In this document: in pieces, positions 23,815 to 32,870 of the stretch | How the letters are laid out: each line of letters starts with the position of its first letter | Numbering within the stretch: position 1 is the stretch's first letter | Assembly: GCF_026410385.1 (NCBI RefSeq) | Contig: NZ_JAPMLT010000013.1 | Location: forward strand, 62,001-126,000 | Source: Tumebacillus lacus | GTDB lineage: Bacteria; Bacillota; Bacilli; Tumebacillales; Tumebacillaceae | DNA length: 64,000 nucleotides | Direction of reading: 5' to 3' | Notes under the pieces: model-generated | The model's database searches: none | Seen by the model: only the letters and a program-made list of their open reading frames with translations | Told to the model about the DNA's origin: nothing | Position numbers and translations under genes: made by a program

Positions 23815-24855
23815 ATGGCTACAGAGAACGAGAACAGCCCGAAACGCCTGCAGGACATTCCGTTGTCCGTTTTGGATCTGGCCCCGGTGATCGAGGGCGG
23901 CACGGCGGCGGATGCGTTGCGCAACAGTTTGGATCTGGCGCAACATGCGGAAAGTTGGGGATATACCCGCTATTGGCTGGCGGAGCATCACAATATGCTC
24001 GGCATCGCCAGTTCGGCGACGTCGGTGGTGATCGGGCACATCGCAGGCGGGACGTCGAAGATCCGCGTGGGGTCGGGCGGGATCATGCTGCCGAACCATG
24101 CGCCGCTGCAGATCGCGGAGCAGTTTGGCACGCTGGAATCGCTGTATCCGGGACGCATCGATCTCGGGCTCGGCCGTGCACCGGGAAGCGACCAAGCGGC
24201 AGCAAGGGCACTGCGTCGGGCGCTGCACAGCAACGGGGATGACTTCCCGGAACTGGTGGCGGAACTGCGGGGTTATTTCCATCCGCCGGTCGACCCGGAA
24301 AAGATGCCGGTGCGCGCGGTGCCGGGCGAAGGGCTCGACATCCCGATCTGGTTGCTCGGCTCCAGCGGCTTCAGCGCCCAGTTGGCCGGACAGCTCGGTC
24401 TTCCGTTTGCGTTTGCCAGCCATTTCTCGCCGAATTATACGATCCCGGCTTTGGAACTGTACCGACGTACGTTCCAGCCGTCCGATGTGCTGGACAAACC
24501 GTACGCGATGGTCGGCGTCAATGTGATCGCGGCAGAGACGGATGCCCAAGCCCGTTATCTCGCTACGTCGATGCAACAGCAATTCCTCAACCTGATCCGC
24601 AATCGTCCCGGCAAGCTGCGACCGCCGGTGGACGATATGGACGCGCTGTGGACCGACTATGAAAAGGCCGCGCTGGAACAGCAACTGGGCGGCTCGATCG
24701 TCGGCAGCCCGGAGACGGTGCAGGCGAGGTTGCAGAAGTTTTTGGACGAGACGCAGGCGGACGAGATGATCGTCAATGCGCAGATCTACGATCATCAGGC
24801 GCGGCTGCGGTCGTTTGAGATCGTGTCGCAGTTTATGAAGAAGGCGTCGTACTGA
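23815..24855 (+). CDS. LLM-class flavin-dependent oxidoreductase
   Basis: 346 aa luciferase-like monooxygenase (TIM barrel, FMN). Family blocks are [10 protein letters not shown] (here [14 protein letters not shown]), [60 protein letters not shown] and the GTPETV-like loop [20 protein letters not shown] precedes the ATG. This subgroup (MsnO8/YhbW-like) is widespread; the substrate is unknown. Confidence 0.92.
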   Translation: MATENENSPKRLQDIPLSVLDLAPVIEGGTAADALRNSLDLAQHAESWGYTRYWLAEHHNMLGIASSATSVVIGHIAGGTSKIRVGSGGIMLPNHAPLQIAEQFGTLESLYPGRIDLGLGRAPGSDQAAARALRRALHSNGDDFPELVAELRGYFHPPVDPEKMPVRAVPGEGLDIPIWLLGSSGFSAQLAGQLGLPFAFASHFSPNYTIPALELYRRTFQPSDVLDKPYAMVGVNVIAAETDAQARYLATSMQQQFLNLIRNRPGKLRPPVDDMDALWTDYEKAALEQQLGGSIVGSPETVQARLQKFLDETQADEMIVNAQIYDHQARLRSFEIVSQFMKKASY

Positions 24856-24865
24856 TCCTGTCAAA

Positions 24866-24895
24866 AAACCCCGTCTGCAAACGCAGGCGGGGTTT
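24866..24895. terminator. Bidirectional terminator
   Basis: AAACCCCGTCTGC pairs with GCAGGCGGGGTTT around AAAC, with A-run before and T-run after. It ends both the LLM gene and the convergent MFS gene. Confidence 0.85.
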
Positions 24896-24910
24896 CGTTG
24901 CGATGTGTGG

Positions 24911-26341
24911 TCAATGCTTCGGTTGCACGTCCAGCATGGGCTGAGGCTTTTTCAGGAAGAAGGAGAGCAGCATCCCGGCCAGTGCCAGCAGGGAGGCGAC
25001 GAGGTAGGCGTTGTTGATGCCGTGGATCATCGCATCGGTCTTCACTTGAATCGGGGCGTTGTCGGCGGTGATCGTCATGACGGTGACGAGGATCGCGGTG
25101 CCGATGGAGCCGCCGACGGTGCGCAGGGTGTTGGTCATCGCCGAGCCGTGCGCGATCAACTGCGGCGGGAGTTGGTTGATCCCGGCGGTGGTGATCGGCA
25201 TCATGACCATCGAGACCCCGATCAGGCAGAACGAGTAGGTGATGATGATCGAAAGGTACGACGTGGTGATCGTCAGGCTCGTCAGTTGGAAGGTCGAGAC
25301 GGTGACGATGGCCATCCCGATGACGGCCAGCCAGCGGGCTCCGACTTTGTCGAAGATGCGGCCGGTGATCGGGTTCATGATGCCCATCAGGATCGCGCCC
25401 GGCAGGAGCATCAGCCCGGAGTCCAGTGCAGAGACGCCGCGCATCTGTTGCAGGTAGAGCGGCAGGAGCAGGTTGATCCCCATCATCGCGATGAAGACGA
25501 TGGTGGCGATGCCGGTGGCGAGGGTGAAGATGCCGTATTTCAAAACGCGGATCTCCAGCATCGGGCGCTCCATGTTCAACTGCCGCCACACGAACAGGAT
25601 CAGCGAGATCGCGCCGATGACCAGTGTCGCCAGCACTTCGGTCGCGCCCCATCCTTGGCTGCCTGCGCTGCTGAAGCCGTACAGCAGGGAGGAGAAGCCG
25701 ATGGTCGAGGTGATAATCGAGACGGGGTCCAGTTTCGGGTAGGTGAGTTTGCCGACGTTTTTTAAAGCGACGGCAGCAAAGAGCAGGTCGAGCAGCGTGA
25801 TCGGCAGCACGACGTAGAACAGCAGTCGCCACGAGTAATGCTCGACGATCCAGCCGGACAGGGTGGGGCCGATCGCGGGTGCAAAGGCGATGGCGAGGCC
25901 GACCATGCCCATCGCCGCGCCGCGTTTCTCACGCGGGAAGATAAGCAGGATGACCGTTTGCATCAACGGCATCATCACGCCCGCCCCCATCGATTGCACG
26001 ATCCGACCGATCAAAAGGCCGGTGAAGTTGGTCGACAGGGCGCAGATCAAACTCCCGACGGCAAAGATGCCGATCGAGGTCAAGAACAACTGCCGCGTGG
26101 AGTACCGCTCGATCAGAAAGGCGGTGATCGGGATCATGACGCCGTTGATCAAGAGGTAGATGGTGATCAGCCACTGCGCGGTGTTGGTGGAGATGCCGAG
26201 GTCTTCGATGATCTTCGGCAGCGCGATATTGAGCAGCGTCTGATTGAGGATCGCGATGAATGTGCCGATCAAAAGGACGGCCATCATGACTTTGACGTTC
26301 AATTTTGGCGAAGATTCGGTTGTTTGGGCATCAGAACTCAC
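24911..26341 (-). CDS. DHA2 family MFS multidrug efflux transporter
   Basis: 476 aa with 14 membrane helices, the EmrB/QacA (drug:H+ antiporter-2) type. Motifs are LLNIALPKIIEDLGIST and QWLITIYLLINGVMIPITAF near the N terminus, LIGRIVQSMGAGVMMPLMQT (motif B) and GLAIAFAPAIGPTLSGWIVE (motif C, antiporter). GTG start at 26341 overlapping the MarR gene stop by 4 bp, so translation is coupled. Exports lipophilic drugs by family; substrate unknown. Regulated by the MarR protein upstream. Confidence 0.95.
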   Translation of the reverse strand: MSSDAQTTESSPKLNVKVMMAVLLIGTFIAILNQTLLNIALPKIIEDLGISTNTAQWLITIYLLINGVMIPITAFLIERYSTRQLFLTSIGIFAVGSLICALSTNFTGLLIGRIVQSMGAGVMMPLMQTVILLIFPREKRGAAMGMVGLAIAFAPAIGPTLSGWIVEHYSWRLLFYVVLPITLLDLLFAAVALKNVGKLTYPKLDPVSIITSTIGFSSLLYGFSSAGSQGWGATEVLATLVIGAISLILFVWRQLNMERPMLEIRVLKYGIFTLATGIATIVFIAMMGINLLLPLYLQQMRGVSALDSGLMLLPGAILMGIMNPITGRIFDKVGARWLAVIGMAIVTVSTFQLTSLTITTSYLSIIITYSFCLIGVSMVMMPITTAGINQLPPQLIAHGSAMTNTLRTVGGSIGTAILVTVMTITADNAPIQVKTDAMIHGINNAYLVASLLALAGMLLSFFLKKPQPMLDVQPKH

Positions 26342-26823
26342 AATTTCAACTCCTTTGATTCGGGGGGCGGGTCGGCAGGCTCCTGATGGTTCAGGTGTTC
26401 GACCGCTGCGGCCGCTACTTTTTCCAGCATGGTGATCAGCGAGATCGTCTCTTCTTCGGTGAGAGGGGAGGTCAGGACGTCCGCCCAGACGCCGAGCGTT
26501 TGAATGATGTCAGGTTTGATCTGTCGGGCTTTTTCGGTGAGGAAGACACGCTTGACCCGGCGGTCCAAGGTGTCGGTGACGCGGGTGACGAGGCCGGATT
26601 CTTCGAGGGTGAGCACCGCTCGGGTGGTGGTGGCTTTGTCGACGACGATGACTTTGGAGAGCGTGTCCAGCGAGACGCCGTCTTGATCGTACAAGGTCAT
26701 GAGGACGGGCAACTGACCCGGTCCCACTTCGTAAGGCCGCAAGTTGCGCGTCATAAACATCTGACCGTAGCGGCTGAGGATGGAGATCCATTTGCCAAGA
26801 GGTACGTAGGGGAGTGTGTTCAT
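26338..26823 (-). CDS. MarR family transcriptional repressor
   Basis: 161 aa winged-HTH regulator: GPGQLPVLMTLYDQDGVSLD, LSKVIVVDKATTTRAVLTLE (recognition helix), and the wing VTDTLDRRVKRVFLTEKAR. ATG 26823 is chosen for AAGGAG 9 bp upstream; the frame is open for 59 earlier codons through the operator region, so an earlier start is unlikely. Two palindromes flank its promoter (26848-26861 and 26889-26904), the expected autoregulatory sites controlling this gene and the MFS pump. Confidence 0.93.
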   Translation of the reverse strand: MNTLPYVPLGKWISILSRYGQMFMTRNLRPYEVGPGQLPVLMTLYDQDGVSLDTLSKVIVVDKATTTRAVLTLEESGLVTRVTDTLDRRVKRVFLTEKARQIKPDIIQTLGVWADVLTSPLTEEETISLITMLEKVAAAAVEHLNHQEPADPPPESKELKL

Positions 26824-26847
26824 GGTCAGACTCCTTTTTCGTTTATC

Positions 26848-26904
26848 GTTGCGTCCGCAACCAATATGCAGGATCATAGCATGAGGATGGTTGCGTTTGC
26901 AACC
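26848..26904 (-). promoter_or_regulatory. marR-MFS promoter with two MarR operators
   Basis: Minus-strand promoter: -35 TTGCAA (26902-26897), 18-bp spacer, extended -10 TGC-TATGAT (26878-26873). Palindrome GTTGCGTCCGCAAC (26848-26861) lies between the -10 and the gene; GGTTGCGTTTGCAACC (26889-26904) covers the -35. Their centres are 42 bp apart, four helical turns. Confidence 0.75.
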
Positions 26905-26978
26905 GGTACTTTCAGCTTCTTGTCCTAATTTGATACAATGGACAGCAAGTGATGCAAGCGGTGAAGGAGAGAATAGCG

Positions 26979-27644
26979 ATGAGCAAGGATGCAAGCGCAA
27001 GGCGCGTGCTGATCCTGACAGCTGTCGAAGCGGAGCGGGAAGCTGTGCGGCGCGGGTTGCAGGGGGCGGCCGGATTTGATGTGGAGCTGGCGGGTGTCGG
27101 TCCGGTGGCGGCTGCGGTGAATGCGACGAAGCTGTTGGCGAAGGCGGACGGTCAGTATGGACTGGTCGTGATCGCAGGGATCGCCGGCGGATTTTCCGGT
27201 CAGGCGGAGGTGGGCTCGCTGGTGGTGTCCAGCGAGATCATCGCGGCCGACCTGGGAGCCGAGACGTTGGAGGGGTTTCGCTCTCTCGACGAGCTCGGCT
27301 TTGGCTCCGCTCGCGTGCCGGTCGATCCGGCGCTTGTGGCACGGGTGACGGAAGCGTTGCACATCGGCGGATTGCCGGTGACGGCGGGGCCGGTGCTGAC
27401 GCTGTCGACGGTGACCGGCACTGCGGCATCTGAGGCCGAACTGACGGCGAGGGTGCCGGGAGCGGCTGCTGAAGGGATGGAAGGGTACGGTGTCGCGTAT
27501 GCGGCGCATGACTTTGGCCTCCCTGTTTTGGAAGTGCGGGCGATCTCCAACGCAGTCGGTCCTCGGGATCGGAGCGCATGGCGGATCAAAGATGCTTTGC
27601 TGGCGCTGGAAGCGGCGAGTGCAAGATTGGCGGAGGTGTTGTAG
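26979..27644 (+). CDS. mqnB: Futalosine hydrolase
   Basis: 221 aa nucleosidase of the futalosine menaquinone pathway, releasing hypoxanthine from futalosine to give dehypoxanthine futalosine. Nucleoside-phosphorylase fold: RVLILTAVEAEREAV, GLVVIAGIAGGFSGQAEVG, VVSSEIIAADLGAET, EGMEGYGVAYAA and LEVRAISNAVGPRDRSAW (purine/ribose site). ATG 26979 has AAGGAGAG 7-8 bp before it; an in-frame ATG lies 10 codons earlier. The stop abuts the mqnD start. The mqnA/C genes are not in this window. Confidence 0.93.
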   Translation: MSKDASARRVLILTAVEAEREAVRRGLQGAAGFDVELAGVGPVAAAVNATKLLAKADGQYGLVVIAGIAGGFSGQAEVGSLVVSSEIIAADLGAETLEGFRSLDELGFGSARVPVDPALVARVTEALHIGGLPVTAGPVLTLSTVTGTAASEAELTARVPGAAAEGMEGYGVAYAAHDFGLPVLEVRAISNAVGPRDRSAWRIKDALLALEAASARLAEVL

Positions 27645-28490
27645 ATGAAAATCGCGTATTCTCCATGTCCGAATGATACGTTTGTGTTCCATGCGTGGGC
27701 GCATGGATGGGTCGAAGGCGCGCCGGAGTTGGACGTGTTGTTTGCAGACATCGACATCACGAACGGGATGGCGGCCGGTGAAAACGGCCTCGATGTGATG
27801 AAGATCTCGTATGCGGCGTTGCCGTGGGTGCTGGACAAGTACGCGCTGCTCCCCTGCGGCGGTGCCCTCGGCCGCGGCTGCGGTCCGCTGGTGCTGACGA
27901 ATGACGGAGCGGCCGCCGGTCGCCCGGATGCGCTGTCCGGCAAGCGGGTGGCGGTGCCGAGCGAGCGGTCGACGGCGTATCTGCTGTTCCGGCTGTGGGC
28001 GGCGCAAAACGTGCCGGGCGGCGTGGGCGAGATCGTGGTGCTGCCGTTCCATGAGATCATGCCGGCCGTCCGGGACGGGAAGATCGATGCCGGGCTGGTC
28101 ATTCACGAGGCGAGATTTACCTACCGCGAGTACGGCCTGACCCAATTGGTCGACCTCGGCAACTGGTGGGAAGGTGACACGGGTCTGCCGATCCCGCTCG
28201 GGGCGATCATCGCCCGCCGGACGCTCGACCTCGATGCGATCACCGGCTGGATCCGCCAGTCGGTCGAGTACGCGTGGAAGCACCCGGAAGCGTCGAAGGA
28301 TTATGTGATGTGTCACGCGCAAGAGTTGTCTCCGGAAGTGGCGCAGCAGCACATCGATCTGTATGTCAACGAGTTTACAGCCGATCTCGGGGAACAAGGG
28401 TATGAGGCGATCACCGCTCTGCTCATCCGTGCGGCCAAGGAAGGACTCGTGCCGGCGTTTGATGTGGAGAAACTGCTGGATCGGAAATAA
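27645..28490 (+). CDS. mqnD: 1,4-dihydroxy-6-naphthoate synthase
   Basis: 281 aa, the lyase converting cyclic dehypoxanthine futalosine to 1,4-dihydroxy-6-naphthoate. IAYSPCPNDTFVFHAWAHGW at the N terminus is the MqnD hallmark. DVMKISYAALPWVLDKYALL, LPCGGALGRGCGPLVL and LVIHEARFTY (catalytic His region) follow. It starts immediately after mqnB, with GGAGG inside the mqnB end, so the two are coupled. Together they show a menaquinone-using respiratory chain. Confidence 0.96.
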   Translation: MKIAYSPCPNDTFVFHAWAHGWVEGAPELDVLFADIDITNGMAAGENGLDVMKISYAALPWVLDKYALLPCGGALGRGCGPLVLTNDGAAAGRPDALSGKRVAVPSERSTAYLLFRLWAAQNVPGGVGEIVVLPFHEIMPAVRDGKIDAGLVIHEARFTYREYGLTQLVDLGNWWEGDTGLPIPLGAIIARRTLDLDAITGWIRQSVEYAWKHPEASKDYVMCHAQELSPEVAQQHIDLYVNEFTADLGEQGYEAITALLIRAAKEGLVPAFDVEKLLDRK

Positions 28491-28497
28491 AATACGG

Positions 28498-28524
28498 GAG
28501 GCACCCAGAGATGGGTGCCTTTCC
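28498..28524 (+). terminator. Terminator of mqnBD
   Basis: AGGCACCCA pairs with TGGGTGCCT, followed by TTCCC; short T-run, so moderate. Confidence 0.55.
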
Positions 28525-28601
28525 CATTCGCTTTTCCACTGCGAAGGAGGTGACTTTGCAACTCATCTCGAAACGTATTTCCTCAAGGGGGAAGTCAAAT
28601 C

Positions 28602-30323
28602 ATGAATTTTTTAAAATCTTACCTATACAAATACTGGCGAACGGCTTCTGTCGCGTTGCTGTTTCTGACGTTCGAGGCACTGTGCGATCTGATGCAGCCG
28701 ACGATCATGTCGAAGATCATCGACGTCGGCGTGGCCAACCGGGATCTCGGCTATGTGTTTCGCATGGGCGGGCTGATGCTGCTGATCACCGCGCTCGGGG
28801 CAGCGGCCGCTTCGATTCGAAATGTGGCTGCCAGCCATGTGTCGCAAAACTTCGGACGGGAGCTGCGCGGCGATCTTTATAAAAAAATCTTGTCGCTCTC
28901 CGCTCGCAATCTGGACCGGTTCGACCAAGCGTCGCTGATCACGCGGCTGACCAACGATGTGTCGCAGGTGCAGATGTTTGTGAACGGGATGATGCGCATC
29001 TTCGTCAAAGCGCCGCTCCTGTGCATCGGCGGCCTGATCATGGCGACCCGGCTCAACCCGGAGCTCGCGGTGGTGCTGGCGGTTGCGGTGCCGGTCGTCG
29101 GCGTGCTGATCGTGATCAATATGAAGGTGGGATTTCCCTATTTCAAACGGGTGCAAAAGGCGCTCGACCGGGTCAACGGCGTGATGCGGGAGTATCTGTC
29201 CGGGGTGCGGGTGGTCAAGGCGTTCAACCGCTTTGACTATGAAGTGGCGAAGTTCAGCGGGGCGAATGAAGAATTTCAAGAACGCTCCGTCGCGGCTGCG
29301 CGGGTGATCGCGGTGTTCTCGCCGATCATCATGCTCACGCTCAATCTTGGTATCGTCGCCGTGCTGTGGCTCGGGGGCATCCGGGTCAACGAAGGTGAGA
29401 TGCAGGTCGGGCATATCATCGCGTTTACGAACTACATGACGCAGATCTTGTTCTCGCTGATGCTGATCTCGATGGTGTTCAATATGTTCGTGCGGGCGCG
29501 GGCATCGGCCGGGCGGATCGGCGAGGTGTTTGCCGAGGAGAACGAGATGACATGGAAGGAAGAAAGGGCTGACAGTCTGGCTGGGAAGAAGGGAAGGGTC
29601 GATTTTGAAGGCGTGTCGTTTCAGTATGACGGCGAGCCTGTTTTGAAGGGAATTACGTTCTCCTGCCTGCCGGGGGAGATGGTCGGCATCATCGGTTCGA
29701 CCGGCTCGGGGAAGAGTTCGCTGGTCGGGTTGCTGCCGCGTTTTTATGATGCAAATGAGGGCACGATCAAAATCGACGGCGAGGACGTGCGCACGGTCGA
29801 CCCGAAGCGGCTGCGCGAGAAGATCGCCATCGTGCCGCAAAAGATGACGCTGTTCACCGGCACCATTTTGGAGAACATCAAATGGGGCAACGAGACGGCG
29901 ACGCAAGCGGAGATCGAGCAGGCGGCCCGGATGTCGGAGGCGCATGAGTTTATCGCCAAGACGCCGGACGGCTACGACACGCGGCTCGGTCAAGGCGGTG
30001 TCAATCTGTCCGGCGGGCAAAAGCAGCGCGTCTCCATCGCCCGCGCCCTCGTGCGCAAACCGGAGATCCTCATCCTCGACGACAGCACCAGCGCCGTCGA
30101 CGTGGCAACTGAGGCCAAGATCAAAGCGTCGCTGAAAGGGTACGCCAAAGGGCTGACCTGCCTCTTGATCGCGCAACGGATCACGTCGGTGATCGATGCG
30201 GACAAGATCGCGGTGCTCGATCACGGCGAACTGGTCGGACTCGGCACACATGAAGAACTGTTCACGTCCTGTGAGGTCTATCAGCAGATCTACCAGTCGC
30301 AGATCGGGAAGGAGGTGCTCTAG
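28602..30323 (+). CDS. Heterodimeric ABC exporter subunit with degenerate ATP site
   Basis: 573 aa half transporter: six membrane helices (1-310), then an ATPase with GSTGSGKSS (Walker A), LSGGQKQRVSIARAL (perfect signature) and LILDDSTSAVD. The catalytic Glu after Walker B is Asp and the switch His is Gln (LIAQRITSV). Its partner has the reverse pattern. In BmrCD/LmrCD/TM287-288 heterodimers this means one working and one degenerate site per pair. GGGGGAAG precedes the ATG; a better AAGGAGGTGAC site lies about 50 bp upstream without a matching start in this frame. Confidence 0.95.
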   Translation: MNFLKSYLYKYWRTASVALLFLTFEALCDLMQPTIMSKIIDVGVANRDLGYVFRMGGLMLLITALGAAAASIRNVAASHVSQNFGRELRGDLYKKILSLSARNLDRFDQASLITRLTNDVSQVQMFVNGMMRIFVKAPLLCIGGLIMATRLNPELAVVLAVAVPVVGVLIVINMKVGFPYFKRVQKALDRVNGVMREYLSGVRVVKAFNRFDYEVAKFSGANEEFQERSVAAARVIAVFSPIIMLTLNLGIVAVLWLGGIRVNEGEMQVGHIIAFTNYMTQILFSLMLISMVFNMFVRARASAGRIGEVFAEENEMTWKEERADSLAGKKGRVDFEGVSFQYDGEPVLKGITFSCLPGEMVGIIGSTGSGKSSLVGLLPRFYDANEGTIKIDGEDVRTVDPKRLREKIAIVPQKMTLFTGTILENIKWGNETATQAEIEQAARMSEAHEFIAKTPDGYDTRLGQGGVNLSGGQKQRVSIARALVRKPEILILDDSTSAVDVATEAKIKASLKGYAKGLTCLLIAQRITSVIDADKIAVLDHGELVGLGTHEELFTSCEVYQQIYQSQIGKEVL

Positions 30324-30324
30324 C

Positions 30325-32205
30325 ATGGCGAAAGAAAAAGACCGTTCACCCTCGCCGATGATCGGAGTCGCGCCGAGACCGGGATTTGGCGGTCCGGGAC
30401 GCGGGGCTCCGGTGGTGAAGGCGAAGAATTTTAAAGCGACGCTGAAGCGGCTGTGGCAGTACTTTGGAAGCGAGCGGAAGATGCTGGCGGTGATTTTCTC
30501 GTTTCTTTTACTTGACGCGGCGTTGATGTTGTTCGCCCCGTATCTGCTCGGGCGGTCCATTGATGCGATGACGGCGGAAAACGGCGGCGTGGACTGGGGT
30601 CTGCTGGAGATCACGGTGCTCCTCTTGCTGGCCGCCTATCTGGCGGACGGGGTGCTGACGTTTTTGCAGGGTTGGCTGATGGCGGGGGTGTCGCAGCGGA
30701 TCGTGAAACGTCTGCGCGCGGCTCTGTTTGCCAAATTGCAAAAACTGCCGGTCGCGTTTTTTGACACGTGGACGCACGGTGAACTGATGAGCCGGCTGTC
30801 GAACGACATCGACAACGTGAGCACGACGATCTCCCAGTCGACGACGCAGTTGATGTCCGGGTTGATCGTGCTGGTCGGGACGCTGGTGATGATGCTGGTG
30901 CTCAGCCCGATCTTGACGGTGGCGAGTTTGATCACGATCCCGCTGGTGTTTTGGCTGACGCGGACGATTGCCAAGAAGACGAGGGTGTTATTTCGCAATC
31001 AGTCGGTCCAACTGGGCAAATTGAACGGTCACATCGAAGAGACGATCACGGGGCTGACGGTGGTCAAAGCGTTTAATCGGGAGGACAAGGTAATCGAGGA
31101 GTTCGACCGGGTGAATGAGGAACTGAGCGCGGTCGGGCTGAAGGCGCAGATCCTTTCCGGGTTTTTGATGCCGATCTTGAACGTGATCAACAACCTCGGC
31201 TTTACGGTTGTCGCCGTCGTCGGCGGGGTATTGGCGGTGAAAGGGCTGGCGACAGTCGGGGTCATCGCGGCGTTTCTCAGCTACTCGCGGCAGTTTGTAC
31301 GGCCGTTGAATGACTTGGCCAACGTGTTCAACGTGTTGCAGTCGGGCGTGGCCGGAGCGGAGCGCGTGTTTGAAGTCCTCGATGAAGAGGAGGAGCCGGA
31401 GGATCGTCCGGGGGCGATGGAGCTGAAAGATCCGAAGGGGCACGTGGTGTTTGAAAACGTCAGCTTTGGCTACCGGCCGGATGTGCCGATCTTGACAGAT
31501 GTCGACTTTGAATCGGTCGCGGGCACTTCGACGGCGCTGGTCGGGCCGACGGGGGCAGGGAAGACGACGGTGGTCAATCTGCTGACGAGATTTTACGATG
31601 TGACGGGCGGCACGATCTATCTGGACGGACGGGATATCCGGGACTATACGCGGGACAGTTTGCGCCGGAGCTTTGGCATCGTGTTGCAGGATACGTACCT
31701 GTTTTCGGGGACGATCAAGGAGAACATCAAGTACGGCCGGCCGGACGCGACCGACCGGGACGTGGAGGAAGCGGCGGCGATGGCGAACGCGGATGTGTTT
31801 ATCAATCGTCTGCCGAAGCAATACGACACGCAGCTCACCGAGAACGGGAGCAATCTCTCGCAAGGCCAACGGCAACTGCTCGCCATCGCCCGCGTGATGC
31901 TGGCGAAACCGGCGCTTTTGATCCTCGATGAAGCGACGAGCTCGATCGACACCCGGACGGAACTGCACATCCAGGCGGCGTTGCTTGAGATGCTGAAAGG
32001 GCGCACGAGCTTTATCATCGCGCACCGGCTGAATACGATCCGGGATGCGGATCGGATCATAGTCGTCGATCAAGGGCGCATCGCGGAGCAGGGCAGCCAT
32101 GAGGAATTGATCGAGAAGCAGGGCAGGTATCACAGCATGTTTGTGAACCAGTTCCAGAATCTTGAGGGAGCAGATGAAAACGAAACGAGTCGCCGCCTTT
32201 TATAA
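30325..32205 (+). CDS. Heterodimeric ABC exporter subunit with consensus ATP site
   Basis: 626 aa partner of the preceding gene. A Pro/Gly-rich N-terminal tail (PGFGGPGRGAPVVKAKNF) precedes six membrane helices. The ATPase has GPTGAGKTT, ALLILDEATSSID (catalytic Glu present) and IIAHRLNTI (switch His present), but a changed signature LSQGQRQLLAIA. So the working site uses its Walker motifs with the LSGGQ of the partner. ATG 30325 starts one base after the partner's stop, with GGAGGTG before it. Multidrug or peptide exporter by family. Confidence 0.95.
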   Translation: MAKEKDRSPSPMIGVAPRPGFGGPGRGAPVVKAKNFKATLKRLWQYFGSERKMLAVIFSFLLLDAALMLFAPYLLGRSIDAMTAENGGVDWGLLEITVLLLLAAYLADGVLTFLQGWLMAGVSQRIVKRLRAALFAKLQKLPVAFFDTWTHGELMSRLSNDIDNVSTTISQSTTQLMSGLIVLVGTLVMMLVLSPILTVASLITIPLVFWLTRTIAKKTRVLFRNQSVQLGKLNGHIEETITGLTVVKAFNREDKVIEEFDRVNEELSAVGLKAQILSGFLMPILNVINNLGFTVVAVVGGVLAVKGLATVGVIAAFLSYSRQFVRPLNDLANVFNVLQSGVAGAERVFEVLDEEEEPEDRPGAMELKDPKGHVVFENVSFGYRPDVPILTDVDFESVAGTSTALVGPTGAGKTTVVNLLTRFYDVTGGTIYLDGRDIRDYTRDSLRRSFGIVLQDTYLFSGTIKENIKYGRPDATDRDVEEAAAMANADVFINRLPKQYDTQLTENGSNLSQGQRQLLAIARVMLAKPALLILDEATSSIDTRTELHIQAALLEMLKGRTSFIIAHRLNTIRDADRIIVVDQGRIAEQGSHEELIEKQGRYHSMFVNQFQNLEGADENETSRRLL

Positions 32206-32220
32206 GGGCGCGGCTTTTTT
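32192..32220 (+). terminator. Terminator overlapping the exporter stop codon
   Basis: GCCGCCTT pairs with AAGG...CGGC (32192-32214), then six Ts. Confidence 0.6.
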
Positions 32221-32321
32221 TGTTTAGGAGTTGTGACCGATCGGAGCCGGGCGACATATTATTTTCCCGTGGGAAACACTTTTGCCTTCACTCAAAATAG
32301 AAAAAGGGAGTGCTTGAAAAG

Positions 32322-32822
32322 ATGTTCGATTGGTTGCGAAATGGGAAGTATGCGGCGTTGCTTCTGACGTTGGTGCGGCTGTATGTCGGCTGGACGTTTC
32401 TGAGCGCGGGTCTGAAAAAGTTGACCGGCCCGAAGCCGTTTGATGCCACCGGATTTTTGCAGGGAGCGATCGAGAAAGCGGGCGGGGAGAAGCCGATCGT
32501 GCAGGGCTGGTACGGGGATTTTTTGCAGAACGTGGCGTTGGCGAATGTGGAGGTGTTCAACGTGCTGGTGCCGTGGGGGGAACTCCTGGCCGGGATCGGG
32601 TTGATCCTTGGAACGCTGACGACGTTCTCCGCTCTGATGTGCCTGCTGATGAATTTCTCGTTTCTGCTCGCCGGGACGATCAGCAAGAATCCAAACCTGA
32701 TCCTGTTGGGCTTCTTCCTGCTGGCAGCCGGGGCAAACGCAGGTCGCTTCGGCGGCGACCGTTGGGTGTTGCCGTGGCTTCGTCAGCGGTCGCGCGCGGT
32801 GCTCGGACGTCGGCAAGAATGA
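32322..32822 (+). CDS. DoxX family membrane protein
   Basis: 166 aa with four hydrophobic segments. LRLYVGWTFLSAGLKKLTG (written VRLYVGWTFLSAGLKKLTG here) at the N terminus and LVPWGELLAGIGLILGTLTT are DoxX/MauE signatures, and SFLLAGTISKNPNL lies before the last helix. ATG 32322 lies 11 bp after AAAGGGAG; GTG 32310 is possible but overlaps that site. DoxX proteins are thiosulfate:quinone reductase subunits in archaea and of unknown role in most bacteria. Confidence 0.85.
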   Translation: MFDWLRNGKYAALLLTLVRLYVGWTFLSAGLKKLTGPKPFDATGFLQGAIEKAGGEKPIVQGWYGDFLQNVALANVEVFNVLVPWGELLAGIGLILGTLTTFSALMCLLMNFSFLLAGTISKNPNLILLGFFLLAAGANAGRFGGDRWVLPWLRQRSRAVLGRRQE

Positions 32823-32826
32823 AAAA

Positions 32827-32863
32827 AAGGACCTCGTCGCAGAACGTGTGCGGCGAGGTCTTT
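32827..32863 (-). terminator. Terminator of the lipase gene
   Basis: A stem of about 13 bp (GGACCTCGTCGCA with TGCGGCGAGGTCT) followed by seven Us on the minus strand; it may also serve the convergent DoxX gene. Confidence 0.75.
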
Positions 32864-32870
32864 GTGTGCG

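Noticed and set aside
26925-28397. 490-codon open frame opposite mqnB-mqnD
   Set aside because: mqnB and mqnD are unmistakable; no start signal on the opposite strand.
28623-30614. 663-codon open frame opposite the first ABC exporter gene
   Set aside because: Composition typical of antisense shadow (Arg, His, Asp) and both ABC genes are certain.
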